The notes: generated from the letters alone by a model not told the origin. A DNA stretch of 64,000 bases from Strongylocentrotus purpuratus (GCF_000002235.5 NW_022145554.1:62001-126000), one strand, 5' to 3'. Counted from the stretch's first letter, positions 49,389-61,739 are shown. Program-made: numbers and translations.

Positions 49389-50153
49389 TTTTACCGACAG
49401 TGCACGCATGCACTGGACAAAACTCGCCGAGCAGAATTTTCTCCAAATCGGCACTTGTACTTGTCTTAAGTTTAATGACAATTGATTACACCTAAAAAAC
49501 AAAAAAGCGAGAGCACTTCAACTCACCTAGACTAGTACTAGACTATGTTGGAACTTGGAAAAGATAATTTGAAAATTGGAAATCTGACTTTTCTGAGCAT
49601 GCGCCGCTGAGACGAGTGAAGTTACAGTGAGACCTGAGACTGAGTGAGACTGAGAGTGCAGTGAGAGTGAGACCATGGACCTAAGTCACCTACTAAGAAT
49701 GGACTTTTGACGATGCAGTCCCTTTGATCCTACGATTCCACAGCTAGGTTTGAATTACGCGCTGATGCAAAAACCCGGAGTGTGGTCCCACCACAATCTG
49801 ACAGCTGCTAGCTGGATGCGATCATTTATGCAATCTTGCATAATCGCAACTGCAGCCTGCAGGCTTGCGATTTTTCGTGTTCGCTGCTCCTTTAAATCAT
49901 TGAGAACTTAGTCTTAAATTGTTATGAGCGCTCTCCACAATGTGGAGGTAGCGAACATGTTTTTTTCTTGTGCCTGATTTCACATTGTCATTGTGATTGT
50001 TTTCAGCGCTGTGTAGTGACGGAGCGGAATATAATCTTACTGGGCCTAAATATCTACTGTTAACTTACGCAATACTATTAATTACGATACTAAGGGTCAA
50101 TCCTACCATAAGCTGTAGAATTGCAGTAACTCTCGAAAACCTCGTTGCAGCAC
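49389..50153. other. Intergenic, nothing firm
   Basis: Contains GTGAGAC-type simple repeats at 49620-49680; no gene recognised. Confidence 0.5.
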
Positions 50154-50355
50154 TGATGAGTGGAGCTCCACGAAGCTACATGTAGCTGCGTTGAGATCCG
50201 AAGAGATCCGAGGAGACCGGCAGACGGCGTGTGTTGCTCGCTTGACAGTCTCGATTCAATCTGATATACCCAGTGACGGGCTTGACCGCGGAAACTACCG
50301 CGGGTGTCGCCAAATGCGGGACTTGCGCGCATATATCCGCCAGAGCCGTATTGGC
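50154..50355 (-). repeat. 200-bp interspersed repeat, copy 1
   Basis: Shares its full length with 61727-61926, including GTGGAGCTCCACG at one end and GCTGAATCACTACA at the other. On the minus strand the second copy begins TGTAG and ends CCACA, so a small solo LTR is possible, but no target duplication is seen at either copy. Confidence 0.75.
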
Positions 50356-50735
50356 TCGGGCTGAATCACTACATTATTCCCCACTTAATGAGTTTGAAGC
50401 CTACTTCTAACTTAAACTAAACTAAAACTAACTTAAAACTACTCCCGTACCGCAGTGCAGGGTCACGCCGTTCCCGCTGGTGGATGGGTCAAGGACCCTC
50501 CTTGCCAGCACCGGTGAAGTCTTGGCCTTTCCAGAGGGCGGGCGCCTTTATCATACCTTAATAAGTACTGTATTCCAAAATCTGGTACGGGAAACATTAT
50601 GTAAAGTACATGTGTACAGAGACCGAACAATCTCATAGGTAAAAATAGAGCACCGTAAAATGCACTGTATTCCAAAATTTGGTATATTTAAGTACTAAAT
50701 ACTAGGATTCAAGTCCCGGAAATGTCCCAGGGATC

Positions 50736-50966
50736 AAGAACAGAAAGAAACAGAAATATACCAGTTAACCCTTACTGTGCCGGTGTCACGTGTAAATGAC
50801 AAAGAATAGCAGTCCTGGCACGGGGGTAAGGGATTAACCGGGGCATTACAGGCATAAAGAAACAGAAATATACCAGTTAACCCTTACCGTGCCGGTTATA
50901 CATAATGACAAATTGCAAAACGTCTTGGCACGGGCATAAGGGATTAACCGGGGAATTACATTAAAT
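50736..50966 (+). repeat. Two tandem units of about 115 bp with internal dyads
   Basis: Each unit runs from AGAAACAGAAATATACCAG through TTAACCCTTAC.GTGCCGGT to GGCACGGG..TAAGGGATTAA. CCCTTA and TAAGGG, and GTGCC and GGCAC, pair within a unit. Confidence 0.8.
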
Positions 50967-51554
50967 TCCCAAGGTGACCGAGCATGAAGTGTGAGTGATC
51001 AACATAAACGATGAATGGCAATAAGTGTGCAGAAAAGGGGAAGAGCCCACTGGCTCCCCATTCCCCAAGTGCAGTTTGGATGGTACAATGTCCAGAAACT
51101 GGGCAATCCCACATGAGAGCCAAACGGCTCCCTACAGAATGATAAAAGCAGATCACTGAAATCAGATGGAAAATGATATAGAAGGTGAAAACACTTCAAC
51201 AAAATAAGATTACATTTTCTGGGCCACTCGGCACCCGGGGGCACAATAGCCACTGCCGGCAAGTTCCTGATATCATTCAGGGCACCCAGGCCCACAACAC
51301 CATCAAGCAAATCCAAAAGGCTCTTGTTGATCCAGAGGAATTACTCCAGAGGAATTACTCCCCCAAAACATGATCATATTCTGACTTATTATTGGAACCA
51401 CGTAGTGTCACTTTGGAGATATCAAAAGCCGGCCGTTTTATGGCCTCGAACACACATGGGTGCTCTGTCTCCCTGTGGAAAGAATGCTTCCTAGTCAGCT
51501 CTTAAAGCGGAGCAGCTATTAAACAGTGTAAACAAAAGTGAACTTATATATATA
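50967..51554. other. Intergenic, unidentified
   Basis: Frames on both strands match no family I know; likely transposon-derived given its neighbours. Confidence 0.45.
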
Positions 51555-51725
51555 TCTAACGCCCCCGACCCCTCGGCAGCGGCGGTTCTATGTTTTCGGG
51601 AGATTGTTTTTTTGTTTAGGTCCGTTAACTCCAGTCGGAGAGCATCATCTCACCGCGGCCGAGGTGGGGGTGTTAGTTAACCCACGAGACCACCACACAC
51701 ATTAATACACAATTAAACAGTTTAA
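51555..51725 (+). repeat. 170-bp direct repeat, copy A
   Basis: Starts TCTAACGCCCCCGACC and ends ACAGTTTAA; nearly identical to 58666-58835 in the same orientation. The two copies bracket the LTR element and about 1 kb of other sequence. It contains a GC-rich core with CCGCGGCCGAGG. It may be the terminal repeat of an older host element; no coding content. Confidence 0.85.
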
Positions 51726-52165
51726 CTATTTAAACCAGCCTACTCCTACCTTATCTGCATCATGCCTATTTACGACTTATTTCGGTCCAGAAACTAAGCC
51801 AGCAATGAGCTATTGGCAAGGGGAATACGTGGCAGTTCCCTGAACTCCACCCTAACTGGAGCTCAAAAACTACATCTAATGAAAATCTTCTCGCACATCC
51901 CTATTTGGTCCACCATTTTCTGCTTTGTTATACTTTCCTTCCCAGTACCAACTATTTCCTCAATCACAACAATACCCGAATTCTTTAATTTTGTAGTAGC
52001 AAACTATCATCTGTTCACTAAAAACTTCTTCCTACCAACTTAAAATAAAACTAAGTCAGAGCCAGTACCCTCCTGCACTCCTCAAAACAAAAAATTATTT
52101 GCGCAACTTAAAACAATAATTCCTTCTCCCTGACACAATTAAAAATCCCTGATCTCTAACAATAC
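51726..52165. other. Between repeat A and the LTR element
   Basis: Low-G, C-rich plus strand; no motif. Continuous before the insertion with 58044 onward. Confidence 0.5.
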
Positions 52166-53204
52166 TGTAGCGCCCACACCCCGAGGGAGGGGGCATACCT
52201 ATTAAAGGAAGACAAAATAAGAAAGGTGTTGACTGAGATGCGTGGCAAAAACAAAGTCTTTATTACTTAATCTTCTACAATAACAGTCTTTTCTTACAAT
52301 AACATATATACGATCAAATGGCATAACAATACTCTTCAAGTATTAAACACAAATAAATCTACCTGTTCGCATACCTTGAATTCATTAGCTCTCAGTGTTC
52401 TCTTACTATATCACTAAGAACATCATCTGGTTAGTTTCATTACTTTACTATCTCTAAACGAAACTATCCTTACTTCCATGCTTTATGTAAAAGTGCAACT
52501 CTTCATCGATCTCATAATCATAACTTGGCTACTAATAAATAACTTAACCCTTATCAAATGTCTATAACATTGCGGTATCAGTCAATCTACTTTAGCTTCT
52601 AATCATATAACTCTTCACTTAGCGTCTCTTTCAAGAAATCACATATAGACCTAATACAAGAATGTTGGCATAATCATCCCTATACTATTGCCTAATAAGC
52701 TTTCTACTCTTTACGCTCCAAGACTGAGGATCCCTTGTGCACATAGACCCTTAGAATGTAATTCTACTCTCAGCCTTCACTAATCCCTAAATTCACAAGT
52801 TACTTCTTGTCTCAGGACTTCACATTAATACTGAATAAACTTATAACTCTTCCTTAACTATAGCTCATGTATTTTCCAATAGTCATCTGCATCACTTTGA
52901 TCTAATACTATCTTTTTCAGCGAGATTACTGAACTTGAAAAGATACATCTTCAACAACTTATATCCTAAACTCCTTACAATATTCACAGCACTGTCAAAT
53001 AGTCTTAGTCTGCAGTCTGTACTAATAGCTCTAACAAACTTACAACCAATATTACGAATTCCTCTTACTGTATAATCTCATCTTCACATACAGTTCATAT
53101 TCTAATTCTACACAACAACCAATAGTTTTACTAAATACATGTATATTCATTTCATGGTTATATACAAAGCAAAGTGAGAGTGAAAGAGAAAGGGTGAACC
53201 ATAC

Positions 53205-53235
<31 letters not shown>

Positions 53236-53286
53236 AAGAGAGGGAGATAATATAAAGAGAGAGGGGGGGAGAGAGAGAGGGAGATA

Positions 53287-53334
<48 letters not shown>

Positions 53335-54494
53335 ATTCCCAATAACATTTAACCTGAATTATCATTCCTAACAATATAATACAATGAATTCCAGACATGC
53401 AAGTCTTCAACTACAATATTTCATCAACCCATCCATCACTAGCTAACTATTAGACAATTTGACCATGTGTTTCTCAACAAGTGTATTCCCCAACTCAAAT
53501 CCTTTGTCTTCTCATTTTGCTGACTCTACCAAACTTTCATTCCCGCCTAAGATACCATTTTCCAGCATGGGTCAAAAAGCAAACAAAGCTTGGGGGAAGG
53601 GATTAAGAACTTTGATAAGAAGTGGTGTTCACATTGAACGCACTGCCTCATCCTGATAACACACTAGTATTGTACACATGGTGCGTCCACACTCACTCAT
53701 ACCATAATACTGTAAGTTAAAGATAATCTGGACTTGAACAACTCATTTCGCTATTCAAACTGTATCTAACTTGAACTAGAATATATAACAATGTGCTTTG
53801 GCATAATGCATAGTAAATGGCACATGTCCTTGGCTAAGAATATATATATATACACATGAATATCGAGCAAAAGACAAATATACTGACAGTAATAAAGTAT
53901 ATTCTCTTCTCAAAACTTACTTAAAATGTTGTCTAAATCAAACAACATAATCATCAATCTCACACACACGATAATACTTTCCTATCATTTCTACAAGTGA
54001 TTACTATGTTCATCAATGACATTATCTCTCCCCACATGGCATCTCTTCCCACATGGCATTTCTTATATTTCCTCTCATAGTCCACATGTCATATAATCCA
54101 ACAAGTCATTGGCAAAGATCATTAATATCTCTTTTTACACAGTAATACAAGATATGTGAATAGTGAAGCTAATAGTTTAGAAATACACATATTATGAACA
54201 CCAAGAATATAACACAATTGAATAATATAAGATTCTTTCTTACCTATTAAAGGAAGACAAAATAAGAAAGGTGTTGACTGAGATGCGTGGCAAAAAACAA
54301 AGTGAGAAGCCACTCCTGGTATCCCAGCTGGTGTGTTTAGGTTGGTTGTGGGTGAGGCCACTCTCGCAGGAGGGGGGTACCTAATTAACTAAGAAGAGGG
54401 ACTATATGGGGGCTAGAAATATACTTGTGTCATACATACATAGTCAAAGATATACAAAAAATAGGGGGGGGGGGGTATTCTGTGGGGCTCCACA
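52166..54494 (-). repeat. 3' LTR of the Gypsy-type element
   Basis: Long terminal repeat, near-identical to 55715-58043. It holds a GA microsatellite around 53205-53335 and a 62-bp direct repeat near both of its own ends (about 52194 and 54238). Confidence 0.93.
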
Positions 54495-55209
54495 CCTTCC
54501 CCTCCAAAAATAAATGTCTCCTGGACATTTCAACTTTCAAACATTTACATCAATTCATCATTATAGTATAACATTCTAACGTTCATATAGTTCTCGTTCA
54601 ATGTCGTTATGAACTTAGGACAGATCAGGGAGGTGAGACTTATCACCAAAGTCCATGAGAGTCTATGTCCTTGCAACGCTGACAGATCATCGTGCTCCAA
54701 TTCTTCTGCGAAATACATGTAGTACATCGAGTTCATATATATACACTTGTTGCAACTTGTTATAGCGAAACCTAATAGGTACTTGAAACCTCAGAATTAC
54801 ATATCGTAATATCATATCAGAATTACGTGGCTTTTTCTTCCATACAAATAAACTTTGCGAAACATTAACCCATTCTACGGGCGCGCCTGACAAACGGTGA
54901 AGGTTTCTTGGGAAGCTCGCGACTCATCCCGAAGACTTTATCACAAAGATCTATATTGATCACTATCGAGTGTCATCGCTTGTTTCCTTATAAACCACAA
55001 TTCATGAAACGATTTACAACTTGTTTCATCTTACTACTTCTCATTACTCGTATTTCTGGTTTACTAAACAGCTAGCACATGATTCTAAATAACGATGCAT
55101 CTAATGTAAAACAAAATATTAAAAACAAAAAAGAATCCGTTTGAGGCCTTCCTCGCGGGTCGAATGATTGACTCGCTCGCTGGAAAAATTGAAGTTGGTC
55201 TTCTGTCAT

Positions 55210-55533
55210 CTAACCCTGGTAGTGGGTTGGTTGCTGGTGGGCTACTGGCGTCTGTATCTGTAATGGCCTTTGATGGGTGTAGGATGGTGGGTCATACCGG
55301 TACTGGAACGGTGCAGGGGACTGGGCTGTTGAGGATGGCGGCTTGGAGAACCCCTGGACATCCTTGACTCCACTCACTGCTCCGCCATTTATTTCCTCCC
55401 AGTAAGGGTGAAGCTTCCCTTGGCCACCTGGAGGGGCCAGACTTCGCACCAGAACCATAGCTCCTTGTTGTAGCACCCTGCTGCATACTGCACGCTCGTA
55501 GTAGCCTTTTCTCTTCTCTGCAGCTTGTCCCAT
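55210..55533 (-). pseudogene. Integrase C-terminal remnant inside the LTR element
   Basis: The frame shows RVLQQGAMVLVRSLAPPGG and KLHPYWEE, the pattern of the C-terminal end of Ty3/Gypsy integrase (basic Tyr-rich helix, then GD/GA-x-V-L-V-R, then a K-L-x-x-x-W block). It is followed by a Pro/Gln/Tyr-rich tail. Nothing else of pol is left. Confidence 0.7.
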
Positions 55534-55714
55534 TCTCTCTGATGCTGAGCCAACCTCATTTCCAATCAGGGATGGTCTTCTCCGGCTCTCTGACTTCTGG
55601 TCCTTTTTATCGTTACATCACTGCTTCTTCGATTATCCAACTGTTCGTGTCATAGGACGACACATCGTCCTCGTGTCTCTTTGACGATGGCCGTCCTGGC
55701 AAGGTCGCCAAATT

Positions 55715-56832
55715 TGTAGCGCCCACACCCCGAGGGAGGGGGCATACCTATTAAAGGAAGACAAAATAAGAAAGGTGTTGACTGAGATGCGTGGCAAAAA
55801 CAAAGTCTTTATTACTTAATCTTCTACAATAACAGTCTTTTCTTACAATAACATATATACGATCAAATGGCATAACAATACTCTTCAAGTATTAAACACA
55901 AATAAATCTACCTGTTCGCATACCTTGAATTCATTAGCTCTCAGTGTTCTCTTACTATATCACTAAGAACATCATCTGGTTAGTTTCATTACTTTACTAT
56001 CTCTAAACGAAACTATCCTTACTTCCATGCTTTATGTAAAAGTGCAACTCTTCATCGATCTCATAATCATAACTTGGCTACTAATAAATAACTTAACCCT
56101 TATCAAATGTCTATAACATTGCGGTATCAGTCAATCTACTTTAGCTTCTAATCATATAACTCTTCACTTAGCGTCTCTTTCAAGAAATCACATATAGACC
56201 TAATACAAGAATGTTGGCATAATCATCCCTATACTATTGCCTAATAAGCTTTCTACTCTTTACGCTCCAAGACTGAGGATCCCTTGTGCACATAGACCCT
56301 TAGAATGTAATTCTACTCTCAGCCTTCACTAATCCCGAAATTCACAAGTTACTTCTTGTCTCAGGACTTCACATTAATACTGAATAAACTTATAACTCTT
56401 CCTTAACTATAGCTCATGTATTTTCCAATAGTCATCTGCATCACTTTGATCTAATACTATCTTTTCAGCGAGATTACTGAACTTGAAAAGATACATCTTC
56501 AACAACTTATATCCTAAACTCCTTACAATATTCACAGCACTGTCAAATAGTCTTAGTCTGCAGTCTGTACTAATAGCTCTAACAAACTTACAACCAATAT
56601 TACGAATTCCTCTTACTGTATAATCTCATCTTCACATACAGTTCATATTCTAATTCTACACAACAACCAATAGTTTTACTAAATACATGTATATTCATTT
56701 CATGGTTATATACAAAGCAAAGTGAGAGTGAAAGAGAAAGGGTGAACCATACAGAGAGAGAGAGAGAGAGAAAGAGAGAGAAAGAGAGGGAGATAATATA
56801 AAGAGAGAGGGGGGGAGAGAGAGAGGGAGATA

Positions 56833-56886
<54 letters not shown>

Positions 56887-58043
56887 ATTCCCAATAACAT
56901 TTAACCTGAATTATCATTCCTAACAATATAATACAATGAATTCCAGACATGCAAGTCTTCAACTACAATATTTCATCAACCCATCCATCACTAGCTAACT
57001 ATTAGACAATTTGACCATGTGTTTCTCAACAAGTGTATTCCCCAACTCAAATCCTTTGTCTTCTCATTTTGCTGACTCTACCAAACTTTCATTCCCGCCT
57101 AAGATACCATTTTCCAGCATGGGTCAAAAAGCAAACAAAGCTTGGGGGAAGGGATTAAGAACTTTGATAAGAAGTGGTGTTCACATTGAACGCTCTGCCT
57201 CATCCTGATAACACACTAGTATTGTACACATGGTGCGTCCACACTCACTCATACCATAATACTGTAAGTTAAAGATAATCTGGACTTGAACAACTCATTT
57301 CGCTATTCAAACTGTATCTAACTTGAACTAGAATATATAACAATGTGCTTTGGCATAATGCATAGTAAATGGCACATGTCCTTGGCTAAGAATATATATA
57401 TATACACATGAATATCGAGCAAAAGACAAATATACTGACAGTAATAAAGTATATTCTCTTCTCAAAACTTACTTAAAATGTTGTCTAAATCAAACAACAT
57501 AATCATCAATCTCACACACACGATAATACTTTCCTATCATTTCTACAAGTGATTACTATGTTCATCAATGACATTATCTCTCCCCACATGGCATCTCTTC
57601 CCACATGGCATTTCTTATATTTCCTCTCATAGTCCACATGTCATATAATCCAACAAGTCATTGGCAAAGATCATTAATATCTCTTTTTACACAGTAATAC
57701 AAGATATGTGAATAGTGAAGCTAATAGTTTAGAAATACACATATTATGAACACCAAGAATATAACACAATTGAATAATATAAGATTCTTTCTTACCTATT
57801 AAAGGAAGACAAAATAAGAAAGGTGTTGACTGAGATGCGTGGCAAAAACAAAGTGAGAAGCCACTCCTGGTATCCCAGCTGGTGTGTTTAGGTTGGTTGT
57901 GGGTGAGGCCACTCTCGCAGGAGGGGGGTACCTAATTAACTAAGAAGAGGGACTATATGGGGGCTAGAAATATACTTGTGTCATACATACATAGTCAAAG
58001 ATATACAAAAAATAGGGGGGGGGGTATTCTGTGGGGCTCCACA
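55715..58043 (-). repeat. 5' LTR of the Gypsy-type element
   Basis: Long terminal repeat matching 52166-54494 across its length, with the same GA tract (about 56753-56884) and the same internal 62-bp duplication. Confidence 0.93.
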
Positions 58044-58241
58044 ATACTATAATAAATTACTCGGGTTTAAAGAAAAAAAAAGACTTACACGTTACTTACA
58101 AAAAGAAAAAAATATCATTGTACTTGAAAACTTTTGGAATTGCCATGTTACTACAACATATTTAAATTACCTTAAATAAATCAACAACAAAAAAGAAAGG
58201 ATAGGTCAGTGCATGTTAAAATCTAGCCGAATGGGGACATT

Positions 58242-58451
58242 TCAAATCTTAATTTTGGCTCTGCTTGGAAATACAGAACGTTTTAAATTCTTCAAAATAC
58301 ACCTGTCAACTATTACCGGTATGTCATCTTTTTCATTGTCATTATCTACTCCACACTCACACAGCTGACAACTAAGTTTATCAACCAGAGGCATGCCAAA
58401 CAGATTCACAGAAACCAACATAAAAAGAAAAATGCAACTCATTATGCTCAT
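58242..58451 (-). CDS. Possible first exon of a secreted, Cys-rich (LRRNT-like) protein
   Basis: Starts MSIMSCIFLFMLVSVNLFG, a good signal-peptide shape, followed by CQLCECG and VIVDRC. This resembles the cysteine cap that opens many leucine-rich-repeat receptors. An AG/GTGTAT donor could end the exon after VDR. No following exon was found: the LTR element begins about 200 bp downstream. It may be an orphan exon or chance. Confidence 0.3.
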   Translation of the reverse strand: MSIMSCIFLFMLVSVNLFGMPLVDKLSCQLCECGVDNDNEKDDIPVIVDRCILKNLKRSVFPSRAKIKI

Positions 58452-58665
58452 GGCTACTTTACAAACAAGGCAAAAGTGTGAAATTGATCAACTCTCTACA
58501 AAACTAAAACACTACATATACAAGCACTTTTACTGACAGGGACTTGGCATCAAACCTGTCTTTTATAAAACTATTTGGGAGCGTTACAGCTTTTTGAAAT
58601 ATTTAAAACCAAAATCCTACTAGAGCATTCGTGCTGATAACGCGAAAGAAGGTCGGAGAGTTCCG

Positions 58666-58835
58666 TCTAACGCCCCCGACCCCTCGGCAGCGGCGGTTCT
58701 ATGTTTTCGGGAGATTGTTTTTTGTTTAGGTCCGTTAACTCCAGTCGGAGAGCATCATCTCACCGCGGCCGAGGTGGGGGTGTTAGTTAACCCACGAGAC
58801 CACCACACACATTAATACACAATTAAACAGTTTAA
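58666..58835 (+). repeat. 170-bp direct repeat, copy B
   Basis: Partner of 51555-51725; the flanking bases differ on both sides, so this is the true repeat limit. Confidence 0.85.
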
Positions 58836-60222
58836 ATTACAATTTCATTTGGTCGTTTATTTTATAAAAGGTTACAATTTCTTGTGTCGTGTTTCTTCCG
58901 TGTTTATCCCTTATCTAATTACTTAACTACTTGAGCTCGTTTACCCACGCAGTCACATCAACAATCACTCACTTAAAAAATAGTTATTAGTGGGAGGGGG
59001 AAGGGGAAAGGAAAAGGAAAAGGATTATTTAAATTACTTGGGCTTTTAGAGTCTTTACTCGATCGATAATTAATTGTCTTTAGAGTTTATAGGCCTTTTT
59101 AATTGGGGAACGGGTTGATCACTTAGCTCTTTCTTGTGTCCTCTCTCTCGACTCGTCGCACTCGTGTCGGGGCGTACTAGCAGCCGTCGATGTCCTGGGG
59201 GCGTCGGAGGGTCTTCCCGGTGACGTCAAATTTGTTGACTTTCTCCACAAAGAGCACAAAATAATCAGCGGTCTCCTTTGTCTCTTTCTATTACTCTGGG
59301 TTGAAAGTGTTCTCTCTACTGGCGAAGAGCGAAGTGCAGTAATATATATATTGGTTGTTTCAGTCCCTTTCTATTATTGACTTGTCAGCACACAGTGACC
59401 AGAAGATGTGAAGTTCAACAACTTTCAAAATATTCCGTAGACGAAGCTTTAAATTGGTTGCAAGTCGGGGATCTCCAGATGTCCGTGGTGGCTGGATTAA
59501 ACTTAGGGTGGAAGGAGAGGGGTGGCAACTGCTTGGGGTCCAGGGATGCAAGTCTTTTAGGGAAGGGAGGTTTGGGTCTTTTTATACTTAATTAACACAC
59601 TGTTCAGCCATCTAGCTCGCACCTCGAGTCCAACAAATTCCTTATTAATTTCCTTTGCTTTTCCATCCCATAATACTTTTTGGTCACCTGATCTCCCACC
59701 ACTGTCGATTTCTTAATGGACAGGGCTAAAACTTCTTCCATTGGTCCAAACTCTCTATTCCAAAACTCTAACAAACTTTTTACCTGTTTTTATTTCTGAT
59801 TGGTCAAATGAAGGGGAAGTCCTTATACTTTTTAGCGTGGGTATGCTGGATTCACTCGTTGGGATATTCTCGAGATACCAGTGACAGCTCAGGCTCTAGA
59901 GTGTCAATTAACTACGGATACAACGACACTGTTATCATTCACCATTTTCACAAACACCTAACTAAATTCTATCAAAAACAAATCTGTTGTCCAAAGTATT
60001 TTTATCGTTCTTAACCCACCCGACCTATTGCTAGACCTACTGCTCTACTCTTTTTCCCTTGTCCCTTCACCTACATATAGCTACATAGTCTATCCCAAAG
60101 CCATTTATTTATCAATCAAATATCCCCTAGGACTCATGATCCTTTTAACTCGGCTACTTTCAAGTTCAAGCACAACTCCGCATGTTCACACACATCTTTA
60201 ATCCCAGTGTATTCCACCATGC

Positions 60223-60226
<4 letters not shown>
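58836..60226. other. Intergenic, unidentified, possibly transposon-derived
   Basis: Contains a doubled TCTTTCTATTA word (59284 and 59367) and a GC-rich patch at 59140-59240. No frame with family motifs. Confidence 0.45.

Positions 60227-60265
<39 letters not shown>
60227..60265 (+). repeat. (TA)n microsatellite
   Basis: Alternating TA run in the intergenic stretch before the GST. Confidence 0.9.
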
Positions 60266-60266
<1 letters not shown>

Positions 60267-61076
60267 ACAAACATGTTATTTCCTATCATTTCCAATATAT
60301 GCAAAACAAACTATAGAATGTATAAACAGCCACATTGACCATATGCTTGGACCACTTCCAGAACTATCATAATAGCCTCATTACACCTCAGTGACACTTA
60401 TAGAGCCTTTTAGGAAAATCCAACCTCAGTAGACAATTATTCTAAAAGAAATCAGAAAGTTATACATTTTGATAGTTGTAATCGCTACATACATGTACAT
60501 GTACATAGTGGCACTTCAAACTGGCTGAATCAGTAATGTTACTACAATGTAGTACCAGCAACTTTCAAAAAAAAATTCTTCAAAATGTATTATTCAGGAG
60601 GGTTTTCTTCTTTATTTTCTTCTTTTTGGAAAAACTATGATATGCTGTCCATATTATATTTTGTGTAGTAGCCCAAGGGAGAAGGCACTTAGAAGAAAAA
60701 CAGAAACAATTAATATTTTGTGTACTTGACAACAAGGAAGTTATCCATGACTAAGTCATAATCCACTGACCACATTGCCAACTTAAGATTTGGATAGATT
60801 TAGTGATCTCATATTTCAAACTTTCATAACTCCTGGTCTGATTTAATTCAAAATGGTTGCCATTCTGTTTCTCTTATTTTTCAGCTTCCATGCAAATTAA
60901 CTTGCAAGTTAAATTGACCTTTGACATATAACACTTATAAATCCCTGGACATAGATTGCTTGTTACTGAAAGGCAGTGAAAACGAGATGGATCTATTGTG
61001 ATTGCCAAACTTGCTTAGAACACACATAAATGTAGGCACACACAACAGTGACAACACACAAAGCACACAACATGTC
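60266..61076. other. Downstream flank of the GST exon
   Basis: AT-rich; probably holds the GST 3' UTR. Nothing else recognised. Confidence 0.5.
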
Positions 61077-61739
61077 TTAGGAACTTGGTGGGTTCAGGAC
61101 TTTGCGGACACCCCGCACATACTCATCGTTGGGAGGAGGGTGGCGCCTGGGGCTAGCAAGGTACTCTTTAATCCCTGACTGGCTGGAGAAATGGACAATG
61201 AAGGCCTTGCAGTTTGGGAAGTCATCTAGCAATGATTTGATTTGAGGGATCTCGTTCACGTAGCTGAGACCGTCAAAGAACATGAGGTCAGCCATGGTGA
61301 GCGAATCTCCGACAAGGAACCCAGACTTATTCTCGCCCAAGACCTTTTCAAAGACCGGTAGGTACCTGTCCTTGCACTGCTTGGCTGCGCTCTGCAACAT
61401 CTCTTCTTCCTTCTCCGGCGTTGCTTGAAACTTAGCACCACTGAATCCCCCCTTCAGCATGTCCCTGGCTCCCATCGACAGCATCTCAATCTTGGTTTGG
61501 TCGTCATCTGACTTCCCTTGTAGTTTAGCCTTGTTGCAGACATAGCGAAGAACGCACTCACTCCCAATAAGATTCTTGCCATCGATCTCCAGCAGAGGAA
61601 CTTGCTTGAACATCAGTTTGCCATCTGTGATCAACTGTAAGAATTCTTCACGGGTTCGGAGGTAAACATCATCATACATAGGCTGTAGAAGTAACTGCTT
61701 GAAGTAAGTCTCAAGAAGCACCGATGTGTGGAGCTCCAC
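61077..61739 (-). CDS. Glutathione S-transferase, alpha-like, C-terminal exon
   Basis: GSTs conjugate glutathione to electrophiles. The frame reads DDVYLRTREEFLQL, then QVPLLEIDG (cis-Pro loop), GSECVLRYV (glutathione gamma-Glu contact region), and an all-helical C-domain with RYLPVFEKVL, LVGDSLTMAD (N-capping box) and SPRRHPPP, closest by eye to alpha GSTs (usual length about 222). The first 25 or so residues, with the catalytic Tyr strand, are missing. A TTCTACAG acceptor at 61683 suggests the true exon is 61682-61077 (201 codons), joined to an upstream exon. No such exon is visible before NCAPG at 62269. The ATG at 61739 is coded partly by an interspersed repeat, so it is unlikely to be the real start. 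Either a distant first exon exists or the gene has lost it. Confidence 0.8.
   Translation of the reverse strand: MELHTSVLLETYFKQLLLQPMYDDVYLRTREEFLQLITDGKLMFKQVPLLEIDGKNLIGSECVLRYVCNKAKLQGKSDDDQTKIEMLSMGARDMLKGGFSGAKFQATPEKEEEMLQSAAKQCKDRYLPVFEKVLGENKSGFLVGDSLTMADLMFFDGLSYVNEIPQIKSLLDDFPNCKAFIVHFSSQSGIKEYLASPRRHPPPNDEYVRGVRKVLNPPSS

Larger units (their letters stand above)
52166..58043 (-). mobile_element. Non-autonomous Ty3/Gypsy-type LTR element, broken
   Basis: Two directly repeated LTRs of 2,329 bp each (52166-54494 and 55715-58043) start TGTAGCGCCC and end GGGCTCCACA on the plus strand and flank only 1,220 bp. On the minus strand a primer-binding-like TGGCGACCTTGCCAGG follows the 5' LTR and a polypurine tract GGAGGGGAAGG precedes the 3' LTR. 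ATAC (or AATAC, sharing an LTR base) flanks both ends as the target duplication. The LTRs differ at a handful of sites, so insertion is recent. No gag, protease or reverse transcriptase is present; only an integrase-tail remnant remains, so it must move, if at all, with enzymes from another copy. Confidence 0.93.

Noticed and set aside
50999-51373. Overlapping frames on both strands
   Set aside because: Match no family known to me and show no splice or start context.
55164-55367. Plus-strand Gly-rich frame in the LTR element
   Set aside because: Antisense of the integrase-tail remnant.
61077-61739. GST as a retrocopy
   Set aside because: There is no poly(A) tail or flanking duplication, and a good acceptor sits at the usual alpha-GST intron position, so a normal last exon is simpler.
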